This document shows positions 9,043 through 18,324 of a stretch of 45,242 nt of DNA, piece after piece. The position numbers were made by a program, and so were the translations under genes. Location of the stretch: assembly GCA_900318955.1 (NCBI GenBank), contig ONMJ01000015.1, positions 1 through 45,242 of the forward strand, written 5' to 3'. Each line of letters opens with the position of its first letter. The stretch's first letter is position 1. The DNA comes from an uncultured Bacteroidales bacterium. Lineage in GTDB: Bacteria > Bacteroidota > Bacteroidia > Bacteroidales > UBA932. The notes beneath the pieces are model-generated. The model did no database searches. It saw nothing but the letters and a program-made list of their open reading frames with translations, and was not told where the DNA came from.

Positions 9043-9050
9043 TATTTTTG
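9043..9050 (+). promoter_or_regulatory. -7 box (TATTTTTG) for the acyltransferase gene
   Basis: TATTTTTG matches TAnnTTTG and lies 21 nt before the acyltransferase start, leaving a short leader that contains AGGA. It is 12 nt away from the divergent -7 box of the MscS-family gene. No good -33 element is seen. Confidence 0.45.
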
Positions 9051-9071
9051 TGATAGTTAAAAATAGGAAAA

Positions 9072-10250
9072 ATGGGAGCAATACAATCTGCCCGCGAAAG
9101 CGGAAGAGTCGTGTGGGTCGACTGGATGAGGGTGATAGCATGTTTTATGGTAATGGTCGTCCACAGTACAGAGCCGTTCTACCTTGGAGGCGAAGGATCC
9201 CTTATCCTTACCAGGGCCGACGCCTTCTGGTCTGCCTTTTTTGACTGCCTTGTAAGATGCTGCGTGCCGCTTTTCCTCGTGGCATCGAGTTTCCTTCAGT
9301 TCCCTCTCCATTATTCCACTGGCGAGTTTTTCCGCCGCCGTGCTGTAAGGATTCTCATTCCTTTTGCAATCTGGTCGGTATTCTACGCCCTTTACTGGGG
9401 TGAGCCTGTGTCCAATTTCAAGGACCTGATTTTTAATTTTAACTATGCCGCGGGTCACATGTGGTTCGTCTACATGATTGTAGGCATCTATCTTATCATG
9501 CCTCTTCTGTCCCCTTGGGCTGAGAAAGTTGGCAAAAAGGAGCTTCAGGTCTATCTCGGGATTTGGCTTTTTACGACCCTCATCCCCCTTATCCGGTCTT
9601 GGCTTGGCGGGATTCCTACCGTTGTTTACGGCCCGACAGGCATTCCTCGCCAGGCTCTCTATCCTCTTTGGGGAGAGGCCAGCTGGAACGGCTATGGGGC
9701 GTTCTACTATCTCAGCGGCATGATAGGCTATCTGCTTCTTGGCCTTTATTTCCGTAAATTTGTCGGGGATCTTTCATGGAAAAAGACCCTTATTGTTGCG
9801 ATTCCTCTGTTTGTCGGAGGCTTCGCTATTGCTTTCGGCGGCTTCATAAGGAGGGTCCTCTCCGCCGGGTCATTCCCTATAGAGGGACCGGTAGCCCTGG
9901 CTGTCAATTGGGAGACCACGTGGTGCAATGATACTTTAGGGGTGGCGATTATGACAATCGGCACAATTCTTCTTTTGAGAAAAATAACTTCAGCCGGGGG
10001 CTTCTACCGGAAGGTTCTTCTACCCGTATCACAGGCGAGCTATGGAATGTATCTTTCCCACATGGTTATCCTGGTGCTGTTCTCGGGACTTTTCCGCGGA
10101 TGGCTTGGAATCGGTGAGGCAGGAGTTCTCGGAGTGTGGACAACCCCTCTTCAGATTGTCCTCACGGCCCTCTGTACATTCATTACTGTCGCAGCTATGG
10201 CGGTTCTTATTCGCCGTATCCCGAAAGTCGGGAAAAGGGTAATGGGGTGA
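9072..10250 (+). CDS. Membrane acyltransferase family 3 (OafA-like)
   Basis: A 392-residue polytopic membrane protein of the acyltransferase-3 family, which O-acylates surface sugars. The family N-terminal pattern is present: a cytoplasmic start, then VDWMRVIACFMVMVVHS with the conserved catalytic His near residue 31, followed by about ten hydrophobic helices. Length is typical of the family. The start at 9072 is preceded by AGGAAAA at suitable spacing. It is transcribed divergently from the MscS-family gene and is followed at once by the promoter of the glycan-utilisation locus, so it is probably a single-gene unit. The acceptor glycan is unknown. Confidence 0.9.
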   Translation: MGAIQSARESGRVVWVDWMRVIACFMVMVVHSTEPFYLGGEGSLILTRADAFWSAFFDCLVRCCVPLFLVASSFLQFPLHYSTGEFFRRRAVRILIPFAIWSVFYALYWGEPVSNFKDLIFNFNYAAGHMWFVYMIVGIYLIMPLLSPWAEKVGKKELQVYLGIWLFTTLIPLIRSWLGGIPTVVYGPTGIPRQALYPLWGEASWNGYGAFYYLSGMIGYLLLGLYFRKFVGDLSWKKTLIVAIPLFVGGFAIAFGGFIRRVLSAGSFPIEGPVALAVNWETTWCNDTLGVAIMTIGTILLLRKITSAGGFYRKVLLPVSQASYGMYLSHMVILVLFSGLFRGWLGIGEAGVLGVWTTPLQIVLTALCTFITVAAMAVLIRRIPKVGKRVMG

Positions 10251-10253
10251 TAA

Positions 10254-10284
10254 TTTGATAGTTATTTTGGAATATTTATATTTG
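10254..10284 (+). promoter_or_regulatory. Consensus Bacteroidota promoter of the first SusCD unit
   Basis: TTTG at 10254-10257, a 19-nt spacer and TATATTTG at 10277-10284 match the primary sigma factor consensus exactly. It begins 4 nt after the acyltransferase stop and drives the phosphodiester glycosidase gene at 10328. No further promoter is visible before SusC, so the glycosidase, SusC, SusD and GLUG genes likely form one transcript. Confidence 0.8.
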
Positions 10285-10327
10285 CAAAAAACATTAAATA
10301 CTTAAAACAAAGTATAGGAGACAGCTT

Positions 10328-11335
10328 ATGAAAAAGCTAGCATTCGCTATTCTTCTCGTTTCATTTTTGTCATGCGGTGGGAATAACGAGTATTCAACAG
10401 AGTTACCCCCGCCTCCCGGAATGGAGCAGGAGGAGCAAAAGCCATCAGGCAATATTGACGACACCCCGACCGGGGAAATCCGAGCCAAGACCCCCGGAAG
10501 CGACTGGACTAAAACCGAGATATCGGAGGGCCTTGTCATGTGGAGCTTCAAGGGCAAGAGCCCTATTACCGCCACCAATCAGATTATTGATATAGTCGAA
10601 GTGGACATGAATCTCCCTCGTTACACCTTCCATGTGAAGTTCCATGATCCGGATTCTGTGTCCAACATTTTCAAGTCCACCGGAGCGGTAGTTGCAACAA
10701 ATGCCGGCTATGGCCCCGTCTCGGTATTCATCAAAGACCACGGAATTGTCAAGTCTTCGATAGACCTTACCATGGCGACTGACCGCAATGAGCCGGAATA
10801 TGCCTGGTGCAATGACGGCGGAGTATATGGGCGCGCAGACGGAAGAGCCACGATTGAGCATACCCGAAAGGGACTTACCCTTCAGGAGTTCAGCCAGTAC
10901 AATCTGAAAAGGACAGAGCCGAATATAGTGACGAGCGCACCGATGCTGATTGACAATTTCGATCCGGTCGGTTACAAGCTTGACCCGGATGCGTCGACCC
11001 TGCACAAAGATTATATCTCTCTCCAGAATAATGTCAACCCCAGAACAGCTGTAGCGGTGACAGACAATAACCATATGATTTTCGCAGTCGTGAACGGCCG
11101 ATACACCAATGCCGCGGGTATGACAATCGCTCAGCTTACAAAGCTTTTGGTAGAGGAATTCAATCCGCAGTATGCAATCAATATGGACGGAGGCGGCTCG
11201 TCCACCCTTTGCGTAAAGGGCCTCGGAGACCCCGTCAACAACGTGGTTAATTATCCCAACGACAACAAACGTTTCGACCATTATGGTCAAAGGAAACGCC
11301 GGACAACATTCTATATAATGGATTCCGGCAAATAA
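10328..11335 (+). CDS. Phosphodiester glycosidase (NAGPA-domain) lipoprotein
   Basis: A 335-residue lipoprotein (Cys16, SFLSC) with the phosphodiester glycosidase domain. This is the family of the mammalian 'uncovering enzyme', which removes GlcNAc from GlcNAc-phosphate-mannose. Visible family motifs are VVATNAGYG near 120, NPRTAVAVT near 238 and NMDGGGSST near 288. A Shine-Dalgarno-like AGGAGA lies at the expected distance. As the first gene after a consensus promoter and 47 nt ahead of SusC, it appears to be part of the glycan-utilisation operon. It would cleave a sugar-phosphodiester bond at the cell surface or in the periplasm. The exact substrate is not deducible. Confidence 0.88.
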   Translation: MKKLAFAILLVSFLSCGGNNEYSTELPPPPGMEQEEQKPSGNIDDTPTGEIRAKTPGSDWTKTEISEGLVMWSFKGKSPITATNQIIDIVEVDMNLPRYTFHVKFHDPDSVSNIFKSTGAVVATNAGYGPVSVFIKDHGIVKSSIDLTMATDRNEPEYAWCNDGGVYGRADGRATIEHTRKGLTLQEFSQYNLKRTEPNIVTSAPMLIDNFDPVGYKLDPDASTLHKDYISLQNNVNPRTAVAVTDNNHMIFAVVNGRYTNAAGMTIAQLTKLLVEEFNPQYAINMDGGGSSTLCVKGLGDPVNNVVNYPNDNKRFDHYGQRKRRTTFYIMDSGK

Positions 11336-11382
11336 TAAGTAATGTGATTAACTATACTAACCAAACAACAAAAATTACAAGT

Positions 11383-14300
11383 ATGAGGATTATTCAAAAG
11401 ATTGTCTTTTCACTGTTCGCGCTTGTGGCAGCCGTATCGGTTTCAGCCCAGACGAGGACACTGAATGGCAAGGTAGTCGACGCCGAAGGAGCAGGAGTTC
11501 CCGGTGTTGCCGTCGTACAAGCAGGGACGGCAAACGGCACTATGACAGCCTCTGACGGTACTTTCTCCTTAAGCGTTCCGCAAGGAGAGGTAACAGTTGA
11601 GATTTCGAGTATCGGCTATGTCTCCCAGACTATTGCAGTCGAGCCGAACCGGACCTCTCTTTCTGTCGTCCTTCATGAAGACAACGAACTTCTCGACGAG
11701 GTCGTTGTCGTCGGTTACGGTACGCAGAAAAAGGTCAACCTCACCGGAGCTATTTCAACAGTGGCCGCTTCTGATCTCCAGAATCGCTCTTCGCTGGATG
11801 TGAAACGCATGCTCCAGGGTTCGGTTCCAGGTCTCAACATTACCACATCATCCGGACGTCCCGGACAGGCCGCGGGCATCAACGTGCGTGGTCTTACCTC
11901 CATCAACGGCGGTTCTCCGCTCGTGCTGATCGACGGCGCTGAGGGTGATCTCGAAAGGATCAACCCTATGGACGTCGAGAGCATCTCTGTCATCAAGGAC
12001 GCTTCCTCCGCAGCTATCTACGGAGCGCGCGCAGCCTACGGAGTTATTCTCGTTACCACAAAGAGCGGAGGTGATACCTCCGACGGTTCGGCAACAGTTA
12101 CCTACAGCGGCCGTTTCGGCTGGACTTCGCCGACCACTTCGACCGATTTCGAGACTCGCGGATACTACTCCGTATACATCAACAACCTCTTCTACAGCTC
12201 TTATGCGGGAGTTCCCACTGCGATTTATTCAGACGAGCAGATGAAGGAACTCTGGATCCGTCGTAACGATGTAACCGAGAATCCCGCTCGTCCCTGGGTC
12301 GTTGTCGATCAGGAAGGCGGAAGGGATGTGTACAGCTATTATGCCAATACCGACTGGTGGCATTATTTCTTCAATGATAATAAGCCGACTTCGAGCCATA
12401 GCATAAGCATGAGAGGCGGCACAAAGAAGATGAAATATCTCCTTTCCGCGGGATACAACAACCAGGTAGGTATGCTGGCCATCAACCCTGACACATACAA
12501 TAAGTACAACATCAGGGCAAAGCTGGACTTCCAGGCCAACAAGTGGCTGAGGGTAAGCAACAACACCACCTATTTTACCAGCCGCTATGACTACCATGGC
12601 TACGCCAGCGTCAACAATGATTTCCTCCAGACAACCGTGGGTGATTTCGCATCTATCCCGACGCATAATCCGGACGGAACCCTCGTCGCCACGAACAGGC
12701 ACTATAATTCCCCTGTCGCCAACGCTATCATTGCAAACCCCGGGAATAAGCACTACAACCAAATTCAGGAGCTCTCCACTATTACGGAGGCTACAATCAC
12801 CCCGTTCAAGGATCTTGTAATAAAGGCGAACTACAACTATGTGTTCTACTTTAACCGCTATGTCCACCGTATCACTAATTCCCATTACTCTCAGTACCCG
12901 GGAATCATAGAGACCTATAGCACAGGAGCGCATGGCGCTGACCATCTCACAGAAGACCTTGACGACAACTACTATCAGCAGGCAAATATATATGCAACCT
13001 ATACCAAGTCTTTCGGCAATCACAACTTCAAACTTATGGGCGGAGCCAACTGGGAGACGAAGTATCTCAAGACCGTGACGGTGGATGGTTACTATCTGCT
13101 CTCTGAAGAACTCAACGACCTCAACCTCGTCGGCGCTGACCCTTCGAGCGAAGCAGGCGACAAGAGAATAGAGGCCACCGGCGGACAGAACAGATATACC
13201 CTGCTGGGTTATTTCGGCCGTTTCAATTACGACTATGCCGGCAAGTATCTCTTCGAGTTTAACGCCCGTTATGACGGTACTTCCCGTTTTGCTCAGGCCC
13301 ATCGCTGGGGTTTCTTCCCTTCCGCATCTGTCGGTTGGAGAATCTCCGAGGAGCCATTCTTCGAGCCGCTCAGGGCTACGGTCAATAATGCCAAGATCCG
13401 CTTCTCCTATGGACAGCTCGGCAACCAGAATGTCGGTTACTACGACTATATCCGCAAGATTTCCCTCGGTACGGGCAGTTATCTGTTCGAGGGCGGCAAG
13501 CCGCTTGTGTCTTCCATTGGCGCGCCGGTAGCTTCCGACCTCACCTGGGAGGTTGCTACTCATTACAATCTGGGTCTCGATATCGACATGTTCGCGAACA
13601 AGCTCAATTTCTCCGGCGAGGCATACATCCGTGACACCAAGGGAATGTTGGTTTCCGGCAATGACCTTCCTTCGACCTACGGAGCGAGCGCTCCCAAAAA
13701 GAATTCGGCTGACCTCAGGACCAAGGGATATGAGCTTTCACTCAGCTGGAGGGATTCGTTCCAGATGGCCGGCAGTCCGTTTAATTACGGCATAAAAGTC
13801 GTCTTCAGCGACTATATTTCGCATATTACCAAGTTCGATAACCCGACCAAGTCCCTTTCCAAGTCCTACTATGAGGGACAGACCTACGGAGAGATCTGGG
13901 GCTATAGGATCGGAGGGCTTTTTGCAACGGATGAAGAAGCTGCAAGTTATGAGGTTGATCAGACATCGGTCAATACGATTATCAATGCTTCTGCGGGAAG
14001 CGACAACGGTCTGAAGGCAGGAGACCTCAAATATCTCGACCTCGATCATAATAATAAGATCAGTCTCGGCGCCAATACTGTCGACGATCCGGGAGACCGC
14101 CGCATCATAGGAAACAGCCAGCCGCGCTACAACTATGGTGTCACGCTGAATGCCGCCTGGGCCGGATTTGACTTCTCAGTCTTCTTCCAGGGGATAGGCC
14201 GTCGCGATTGGTATCCTCCTCAGGATGCCCGTCTGTTCTGGTTCGTGTACATGAGGCCTTATGCTACCTACATCCCGAAAGACTTCCAGAATATGTATTG

Positions 14301-14643
14301 GACCGAAGAGAATCCCAACGCTTACTTCCCGAGGGCCCGCGGCTATGTCGCGCTGGGTACCGGGCAGGACCGTGAGCTTTCGGCATACAACGACAGGTAC
14401 CTCCAGAATATCGGCTACTGCCGTCTGAAGAACCTCACAGTCGGATACACCCTTCCCAAGAAGCTGACAAATCTGATCTCAATGGATAATGTCCGCTTCT
14501 ACTTCACGGGAGAGAACCTCCAGTACTGGTCTCCATTAAAGAAATATGGCAAATACATGGATCCTGAAATGGCCGCGGTGAATAATTCTTCCGTGTATCC
14601 ATGGCAGAAGACATTCATGTTCGGCATAGATGTCACATTCTAA
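11383..14643 (+). CDS. SusC-like TonB-dependent outer-membrane transporter (copy 1)
   Basis: A 1086-residue SusC/RagA-type transporter that imports oligosaccharides with its SusD lid. It has a signal peptide ending near SVSAQ, a carboxypeptidase-like beta domain (about 25-100), the plug with VVVGYGTQKK and SVIKDASSAAIYGARA, and a 22-strand barrel ending in aromatic FMFGIDVTF. There is no STN domain, so it is not coupled to a FecR anti-sigma factor. The start is set at 11383 (ATGAGGATT), which begins the signal peptide; an upstream GTG at 11344 would add an unlikely polar extension. The plug is very similar to copy 2, which indicates duplication of the pair. Confidence 0.96.
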   Translation: MRIIQKIVFSLFALVAAVSVSAQTRTLNGKVVDAEGAGVPGVAVVQAGTANGTMTASDGTFSLSVPQGEVTVEISSIGYVSQTIAVEPNRTSLSVVLHEDNELLDEVVVVGYGTQKKVNLTGAISTVAASDLQNRSSLDVKRMLQGSVPGLNITTSSGRPGQAAGINVRGLTSINGGSPLVLIDGAEGDLERINPMDVESISVIKDASSAAIYGARAAYGVILVTTKSGGDTSDGSATVTYSGRFGWTSPTTSTDFETRGYYSVYINNLFYSSYAGVPTAIYSDEQMKELWIRRNDVTENPARPWVVVDQEGGRDVYSYYANTDWWHYFFNDNKPTSSHSISMRGGTKKMKYLLSAGYNNQVGMLAINPDTYNKYNIRAKLDFQANKWLRVSNNTTYFTSRYDYHGYASVNNDFLQTTVGDFASIPTHNPDGTLVATNRHYNSPVANAIIANPGNKHYNQIQELSTITEATITPFKDLVIKANYNYVFYFNRYVHRITNSHYSQYPGIIETYSTGAHGADHLTEDLDDNYYQQANIYATYTKSFGNHNFKLMGGANWETKYLKTVTVDGYYLLSEELNDLNLVGADPSSEAGDKRIEATGGQNRYTLLGYFGRFNYDYAGKYLFEFNARYDGTSRFAQAHRWGFFPSASVGWRISEEPFFEPLRATVNNAKIRFSYGQLGNQNVGYYDYIRKISLGTGSYLFEGGKPLVSSIGAPVASDLTWEVATHYNLGLDIDMFANKLNFSGEAYIRDTKGMLVSGNDLPSTYGASAPKKNSADLRTKGYELSLSWRDSFQMAGSPFNYGIKVVFSDYISHITKFDNPTKSLSKSYYEGQTYGEIWGYRIGGLFATDEEAASYEVDQTSVNTIINASAGSDNGLKAGDLKYLDLDHNNKISLGANTVDDPGDRRIIGNSQPRYNYGVTLNAAWAGFDFSVFFQGIGRRDWYPPQDARLFWFVYMRPYATYIPKDFQNMYWTEENPNAYFPRARGYVALGTGQDRELSAYNDRYLQNIGYCRLKNLTVGYTLPKKLTNLISMDNVRFYFTGENLQYWSPLKKYGKYMDPEMAAVNNSSVYPWQKTFMFGIDVTF

Positions 14644-14661
14644 TCAGAGGAGGAAAGAACA

Positions 14662-16446
14662 ATGAAAAATATATTCAGAACAATCACCCTCTTTGTCGCG
14701 GCTGCTTCTTTCTGCGCCTGCGCCGACATCCTTAACGAATACCCCCTCGATGATCTGAGTCCGGATTCCTTCTTCTCTTCGGATGAGGAACTGATGAGCT
14801 TCAGCAACAACTTCTATAGCATGATTTCGGCTCCCTTTGCCGAAGAGGCCGACCTCTATGTTCCCGCATCTCTTTCCGAGGAAGTGCGTGGCGCCCGTCA
14901 GGTCCCCAACTCGGGCGGAGGCTGGACATGGACGACCCTTCGCAATGTCAATACGATGCTTGGTAATCTGGATCATTGCAAGGACGAGGCGGTCAGGACC
15001 AAATATGAAGCCCTCGGACGTTTCTTCCGCGCTTATTTCTATTTCGACAAGGTGAAACGCTTCGGCGACGTCCCCTGGTACGACAAAGAGCTCGGGTCTG
15101 CCGATGAGGATCTGTACAAGCCTCAGGATTCCCGCGAGCTTGTGATGCAAAATGTCATTGCGGACCTTGATTTCGCAGTCGCCAACCTCACTTCGACAAA
15201 GTCCACGGTACGTGTCACCAAGTGGACGGCGCTTGCCCTTAAGAGCCGCGCCTGCCTGTATGAAGGCACTTTCCGCAAGTACCACGCAGGCGATCCGTTT
15301 ACAGCAACCCTCCCTGCTGATGCCAAGCCCTATAGCTGGTATCTCGAGCAGGCTGCCGAAGCGGCGTCAGAGTTTATCGCTTCAAGCGGTTACATCATCT
15401 ACAATAAGGGGACATTCAATACGAATTACCGCTATCTCTTCTCAACGAACAACGCTACCGACGAGGAAGTAATTCTGGTGCGCCATTATGACGCTGCATA
15501 CGGAGCTACTCATACCGCCGGAGCCAATTACACCACTCCGACCCTCGGAAGGCAGGGAATGAGCTTTAAGTATTTTGCCAGCTACCTCATGAAGGACGGC
15601 ACCCGTTTCACCGACAAGGCCGGATGGGAAAGCATGCTGTTCGTGGATGCGGCAAAGAACCGCGACCCTCGTCTTGCCCAGTCTATCCGTACTCCTGGAT
15701 TCAAGGTTGACGGAGAAGAGACCTTCACCGCTCCCGAAATCAAGAATTCCGGCACCGGTTTCCAGCCGACAAAGTATGTGACCACAAGGGAGCAGATGAA
15801 ATATAATCTTACCGATATAGACCTCATCTCCTTCCGTGCCGCAGAGGTGTATCTCAACTATGCTGAGGCCAAGGCTGAACTCGGGACCCTTACGCAGGGA
15901 GACCTTGATCTTTCTCTCAACAAGCTTCGCGACAGAGTCGGTATGCCTCACCTGAACATGGCTGACGCCAATGCCAATCCTGATCCGTTCCTTACCAATA
16001 CGGAATGGGGAGGCTTCAGGAATGTCAGCGGCGCCAACAAGGGAGTGATTCTTGAAATACGCCGCGAGAGGGCTGTGGAGCTCGGTCAGGAAGGCTTCCG
16101 CTATGATGATATCATGCGCTGGAAGGAAGGAAAAACCTTCGAGGCTCAGTTCTATGGAATGTACTTCCCGGGGGCAGGAAACTATGATCTTGACGGAGAC
16201 GGTACTGTAGATGCATGCCTGTATTCGGGCGATAAACCTTCTGTTAATGCCAAAGATTACTTCGAGATCGGTAAGGATGTGACCCTCAGCGGAACATCCA
16301 GCGGGTATCTGAATCCCCACAAGAGCATCAAGTGTACCTGGAATGAGGATAAGGATTATCTCTATCCTGTTCCGATTTATGACCGCCAGCTTACAGATGG
16401 CGCCCTCAAGCAGAATCCGGGCTGGAACGACAATTTAACTTTTTAG
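14662..16446 (+). CDS. SusD-like glycan-binding lipoprotein (copy 1)
   Basis: A 594-residue SusD/RagB-family surface lipoprotein and partner of the upstream SusC. It has a signal peptide with Cys18 or Cys20 and NEYPLDDLSPDSFF at the N-terminus. The helical TPR-like core includes RFFRAYFYFDKVKRFGDVPWYD, and a C-terminal EIRRERAVELGQEGFRYDDIMRWK segment is characteristic of the family. AGAGGAGG lies 7-14 nt before the ATG, and the gap after SusC is 18 nt. It is strongly similar to SusD copy 2 (for example GARxVPxSGGGW in both). Confidence 0.96.
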   Translation: MKNIFRTITLFVAAASFCACADILNEYPLDDLSPDSFFSSDEELMSFSNNFYSMISAPFAEEADLYVPASLSEEVRGARQVPNSGGGWTWTTLRNVNTMLGNLDHCKDEAVRTKYEALGRFFRAYFYFDKVKRFGDVPWYDKELGSADEDLYKPQDSRELVMQNVIADLDFAVANLTSTKSTVRVTKWTALALKSRACLYEGTFRKYHAGDPFTATLPADAKPYSWYLEQAAEAASEFIASSGYIIYNKGTFNTNYRYLFSTNNATDEEVILVRHYDAAYGATHTAGANYTTPTLGRQGMSFKYFASYLMKDGTRFTDKAGWESMLFVDAAKNRDPRLAQSIRTPGFKVDGEETFTAPEIKNSGTGFQPTKYVTTREQMKYNLTDIDLISFRAAEVYLNYAEAKAELGTLTQGDLDLSLNKLRDRVGMPHLNMADANANPDPFLTNTEWGGFRNVSGANKGVILEIRRERAVELGQEGFRYDDIMRWKEGKTFEAQFYGMYFPGAGNYDLDGDGTVDACLYSGDKPSVNAKDYFEIGKDVTLSGTSSGYLNPHKSIKCTWNEDKDYLYPVPIYDRQLTDGALKQNPGWNDNLTF

Positions 16447-16458
16447 CGACTAGAAACC

Positions 16459-18135
16459 ATGAAAAAGATATTTTTGATTCTTGCCGCATTTGCGACGCTG
16501 CTCGTCCCGTCCTGTATCAATAAGAATGAGGTCGACGAGGTCCCCTTCATGAAGGGAACCTTCTATCCGGTTGCTTTCTCCGATGTGGACATAGTGGTCA
16601 CGATGCCCAAGGTCACCAAGGTGATTGACCTTAGAGCTTATGCCGACACCCTCAACGGGTCCGTTGCGAGCGACAACGCTACGATTACTTTCGGAGTCAA
16701 TCCTGATCTGGTGGATGTATACAACTCCGCCCATGGCACCAATTACAAGATGGCGCCGAACGACGCGTATGAATTCACGACAGGAGACGTGACCCTTTAC
16801 AAGTATAACGTAAGATCCACCACGGGAGCAATCAAGGTGGGGGCTACCCAGAATATGGATATGACCAGTGTCTATCTTATTCCGGTAGTCATTTCTGCTG
16901 TTTCCGGCCCGAAAGAGTATGAGATTCCTTCAGATAAGGCGGCTTATATTCTACTGAGCAGGGCTTTCAGCCCGTTCAACAACGGTTCCGGCTCAGTCGA
17001 CGATCCTTATGTCATCATGACGGCGGAGGAGATGTTGAAGATTGAGGAGACGCTCATTGAAGGCTCGACGATTTATTATAAACTCGGAGCAGATATCGAC
17101 ATGTCCTCCATCGGGGATTGGAATCCTATCAACAATGTGAGCCCTTATCAGAAGAAGATTGATTTCGATGGAGACGGCCACACCCTTTCCAATTTGACCT
17201 GCCGTGCTGATGCTGAGCATGCGGGAAATGCCGGATTGTTCGGAGTTCTCTGGGGCGAGGTGCGTAATCTCAATATTACAAATGCCGCCCTTGGAAACAC
17301 CGCCAATAAGTATTCTTCAGGTATAATCGCTGCATATGGAGGATATCTTAATAACGATGTCGTCATGCATGCCAGTGCCATCAACTGCCATGTTCAGGGT
17401 ACTATCAGGTCCAGCCAGTATGGTAATGCCGGAATCTTCGGAAGAGGATACGGAGTTACTGTCGAGAGATGCTCTGCGGATGTGGACATAGTCTGTTCTA
17501 CCCATCACAATGCTGGTATCCTGGGATATGTCGAGAAGACCGGAGGCAACACAATCAAGAACTGTTACTCAACGGGAACTATCACCGGAACCCGCTTCTC
17601 TGCCGGTATAGCCGCATATATAGCTGATGGCGGTGGTAACTTGATATCAAACTGCTACTCAACTGTTTCCGCTACTTCTACCAACCACGGAGGAGGAGGA
17701 ATCGTCGGGCGAATCGACAATAAGACCACTGATCCGGATGCCGTCATTAACTGCATCAGCTGGAATGAAAAGATAGAGCTGACGGTAGCTAGGACCGATG
17801 CCAATTATAGTGTTGGAGCCATTGTCGGAGACTGCTACGGAGATCTTAAAGAGAATGGCGCTCTTACTAATATAACGCTCAAGGGAGGTCTTCGTCGAGC
17901 GGATCTTAATTTCAAAGCCACGGCTCCTTCGAATGTCCTTGCAGATCAAGGCGATTTCGATGAGAACAACCCTTTGACCGGTCCCGGTACCACAAGCGGC
18001 GTTTCCGGCAGTCATATCTTCCCTTACCACGGAAAGGCTGTCGCAGCGGGAACAACCTGTTCCGAGGCAGCAAAGCAGCTCGGATGGGACGAATCCATCT
18101 GGAACCTGAGCAGAGAATTCCCGACTCTCAGATAG
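16459..18135 (+). CDS. DUF1735 plus GLUG-repeat lipoprotein in the surface-glycan-binding position (copy 1)
   Basis: A 558-residue lipoprotein (Cys19, VPSC). Residues about 30-160 fit DUF1735, the N-terminal module of many SusE/F-position surface glycan-binding proteins. Residues about 175-475 contain a GLUG-type repeat region with DPYVIMTAEEM, GADIDM and FDGDGHTLSNL, then several repeats of the GIFGRG or GILGYV kind. Such repeats probably form a beta-helix-like stalk. The C-terminus has PYHGKAVAAG and LGW, shared with its paralogue downstream. It closes the first transcription unit and is followed by a terminator. Binding or enzymatic activity is not established by sequence. Confidence 0.85.
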   Translation: MKKIFLILAAFATLLVPSCINKNEVDEVPFMKGTFYPVAFSDVDIVVTMPKVTKVIDLRAYADTLNGSVASDNATITFGVNPDLVDVYNSAHGTNYKMAPNDAYEFTTGDVTLYKYNVRSTTGAIKVGATQNMDMTSVYLIPVVISAVSGPKEYEIPSDKAAYILLSRAFSPFNNGSGSVDDPYVIMTAEEMLKIEETLIEGSTIYYKLGADIDMSSIGDWNPINNVSPYQKKIDFDGDGHTLSNLTCRADAEHAGNAGLFGVLWGEVRNLNITNAALGNTANKYSSGIIAAYGGYLNNDVVMHASAINCHVQGTIRSSQYGNAGIFGRGYGVTVERCSADVDIVCSTHHNAGILGYVEKTGGNTIKNCYSTGTITGTRFSAGIAAYIADGGGNLISNCYSTVSATSTNHGGGGIVGRIDNKTTDPDAVINCISWNEKIELTVARTDANYSVGAIVGDCYGDLKENGALTNITLKGGLRRADLNFKATAPSNVLADQGDFDENNPLTGPGTTSGVSGSHIFPYHGKAVAAGTTCSEAAKQLGWDESIWNLSREFPTLR

Positions 18136-18157
18136 TAATCCGGAAATACTCGATAAC

Positions 18158-18190
18158 GGAGGTCGGCCCTGTGGTCGACCTCCATTTTTT
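18158..18190 (+). terminator. Rho-independent terminator of the first SusCD unit
   Basis: The arms GGAGGTCG (18158-18165) and CGACCTCC (18176-18183) pair over 8 bp around a 10-nt loop, followed by A and a run of T to 18190. It lies 22 nt after the GLUG gene stop. Confidence 0.85.
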
Positions 18191-18224
18191 GTACTCCGAC
18201 CAAATATTTATAAAAAATATTTAC

Positions 18225-18232
18225 TATATTTG
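18225..18232 (+). promoter_or_regulatory. -7 box (TATATTTG) for the second SusCD unit
   Basis: TATATTTG matches TAnnTTTG, 92 nt before the second SusC start, in an A/T-rich gap of 189 nt. No TTTG lies at the usual upstream distance, so the -33 region is weak or activator-dependent. The leader to the start codon would be roughly 85 nt. Confidence 0.5.
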
Positions 18233-18324
18233 TTCCAGATACTAAAAATTAACTAAAACCAAGACATAAATAAACGCAGACAAGTACACCTAAATAACAC
18301 ACTAAATATTTAACCACCATTCTT

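Noticed and set aside
12229-13563. 444-codon antisense frame inside SusC copy 1
   Set aside because: It is a shadow of the SusC coding pattern on the other strand; the plus-strand product is unambiguous.
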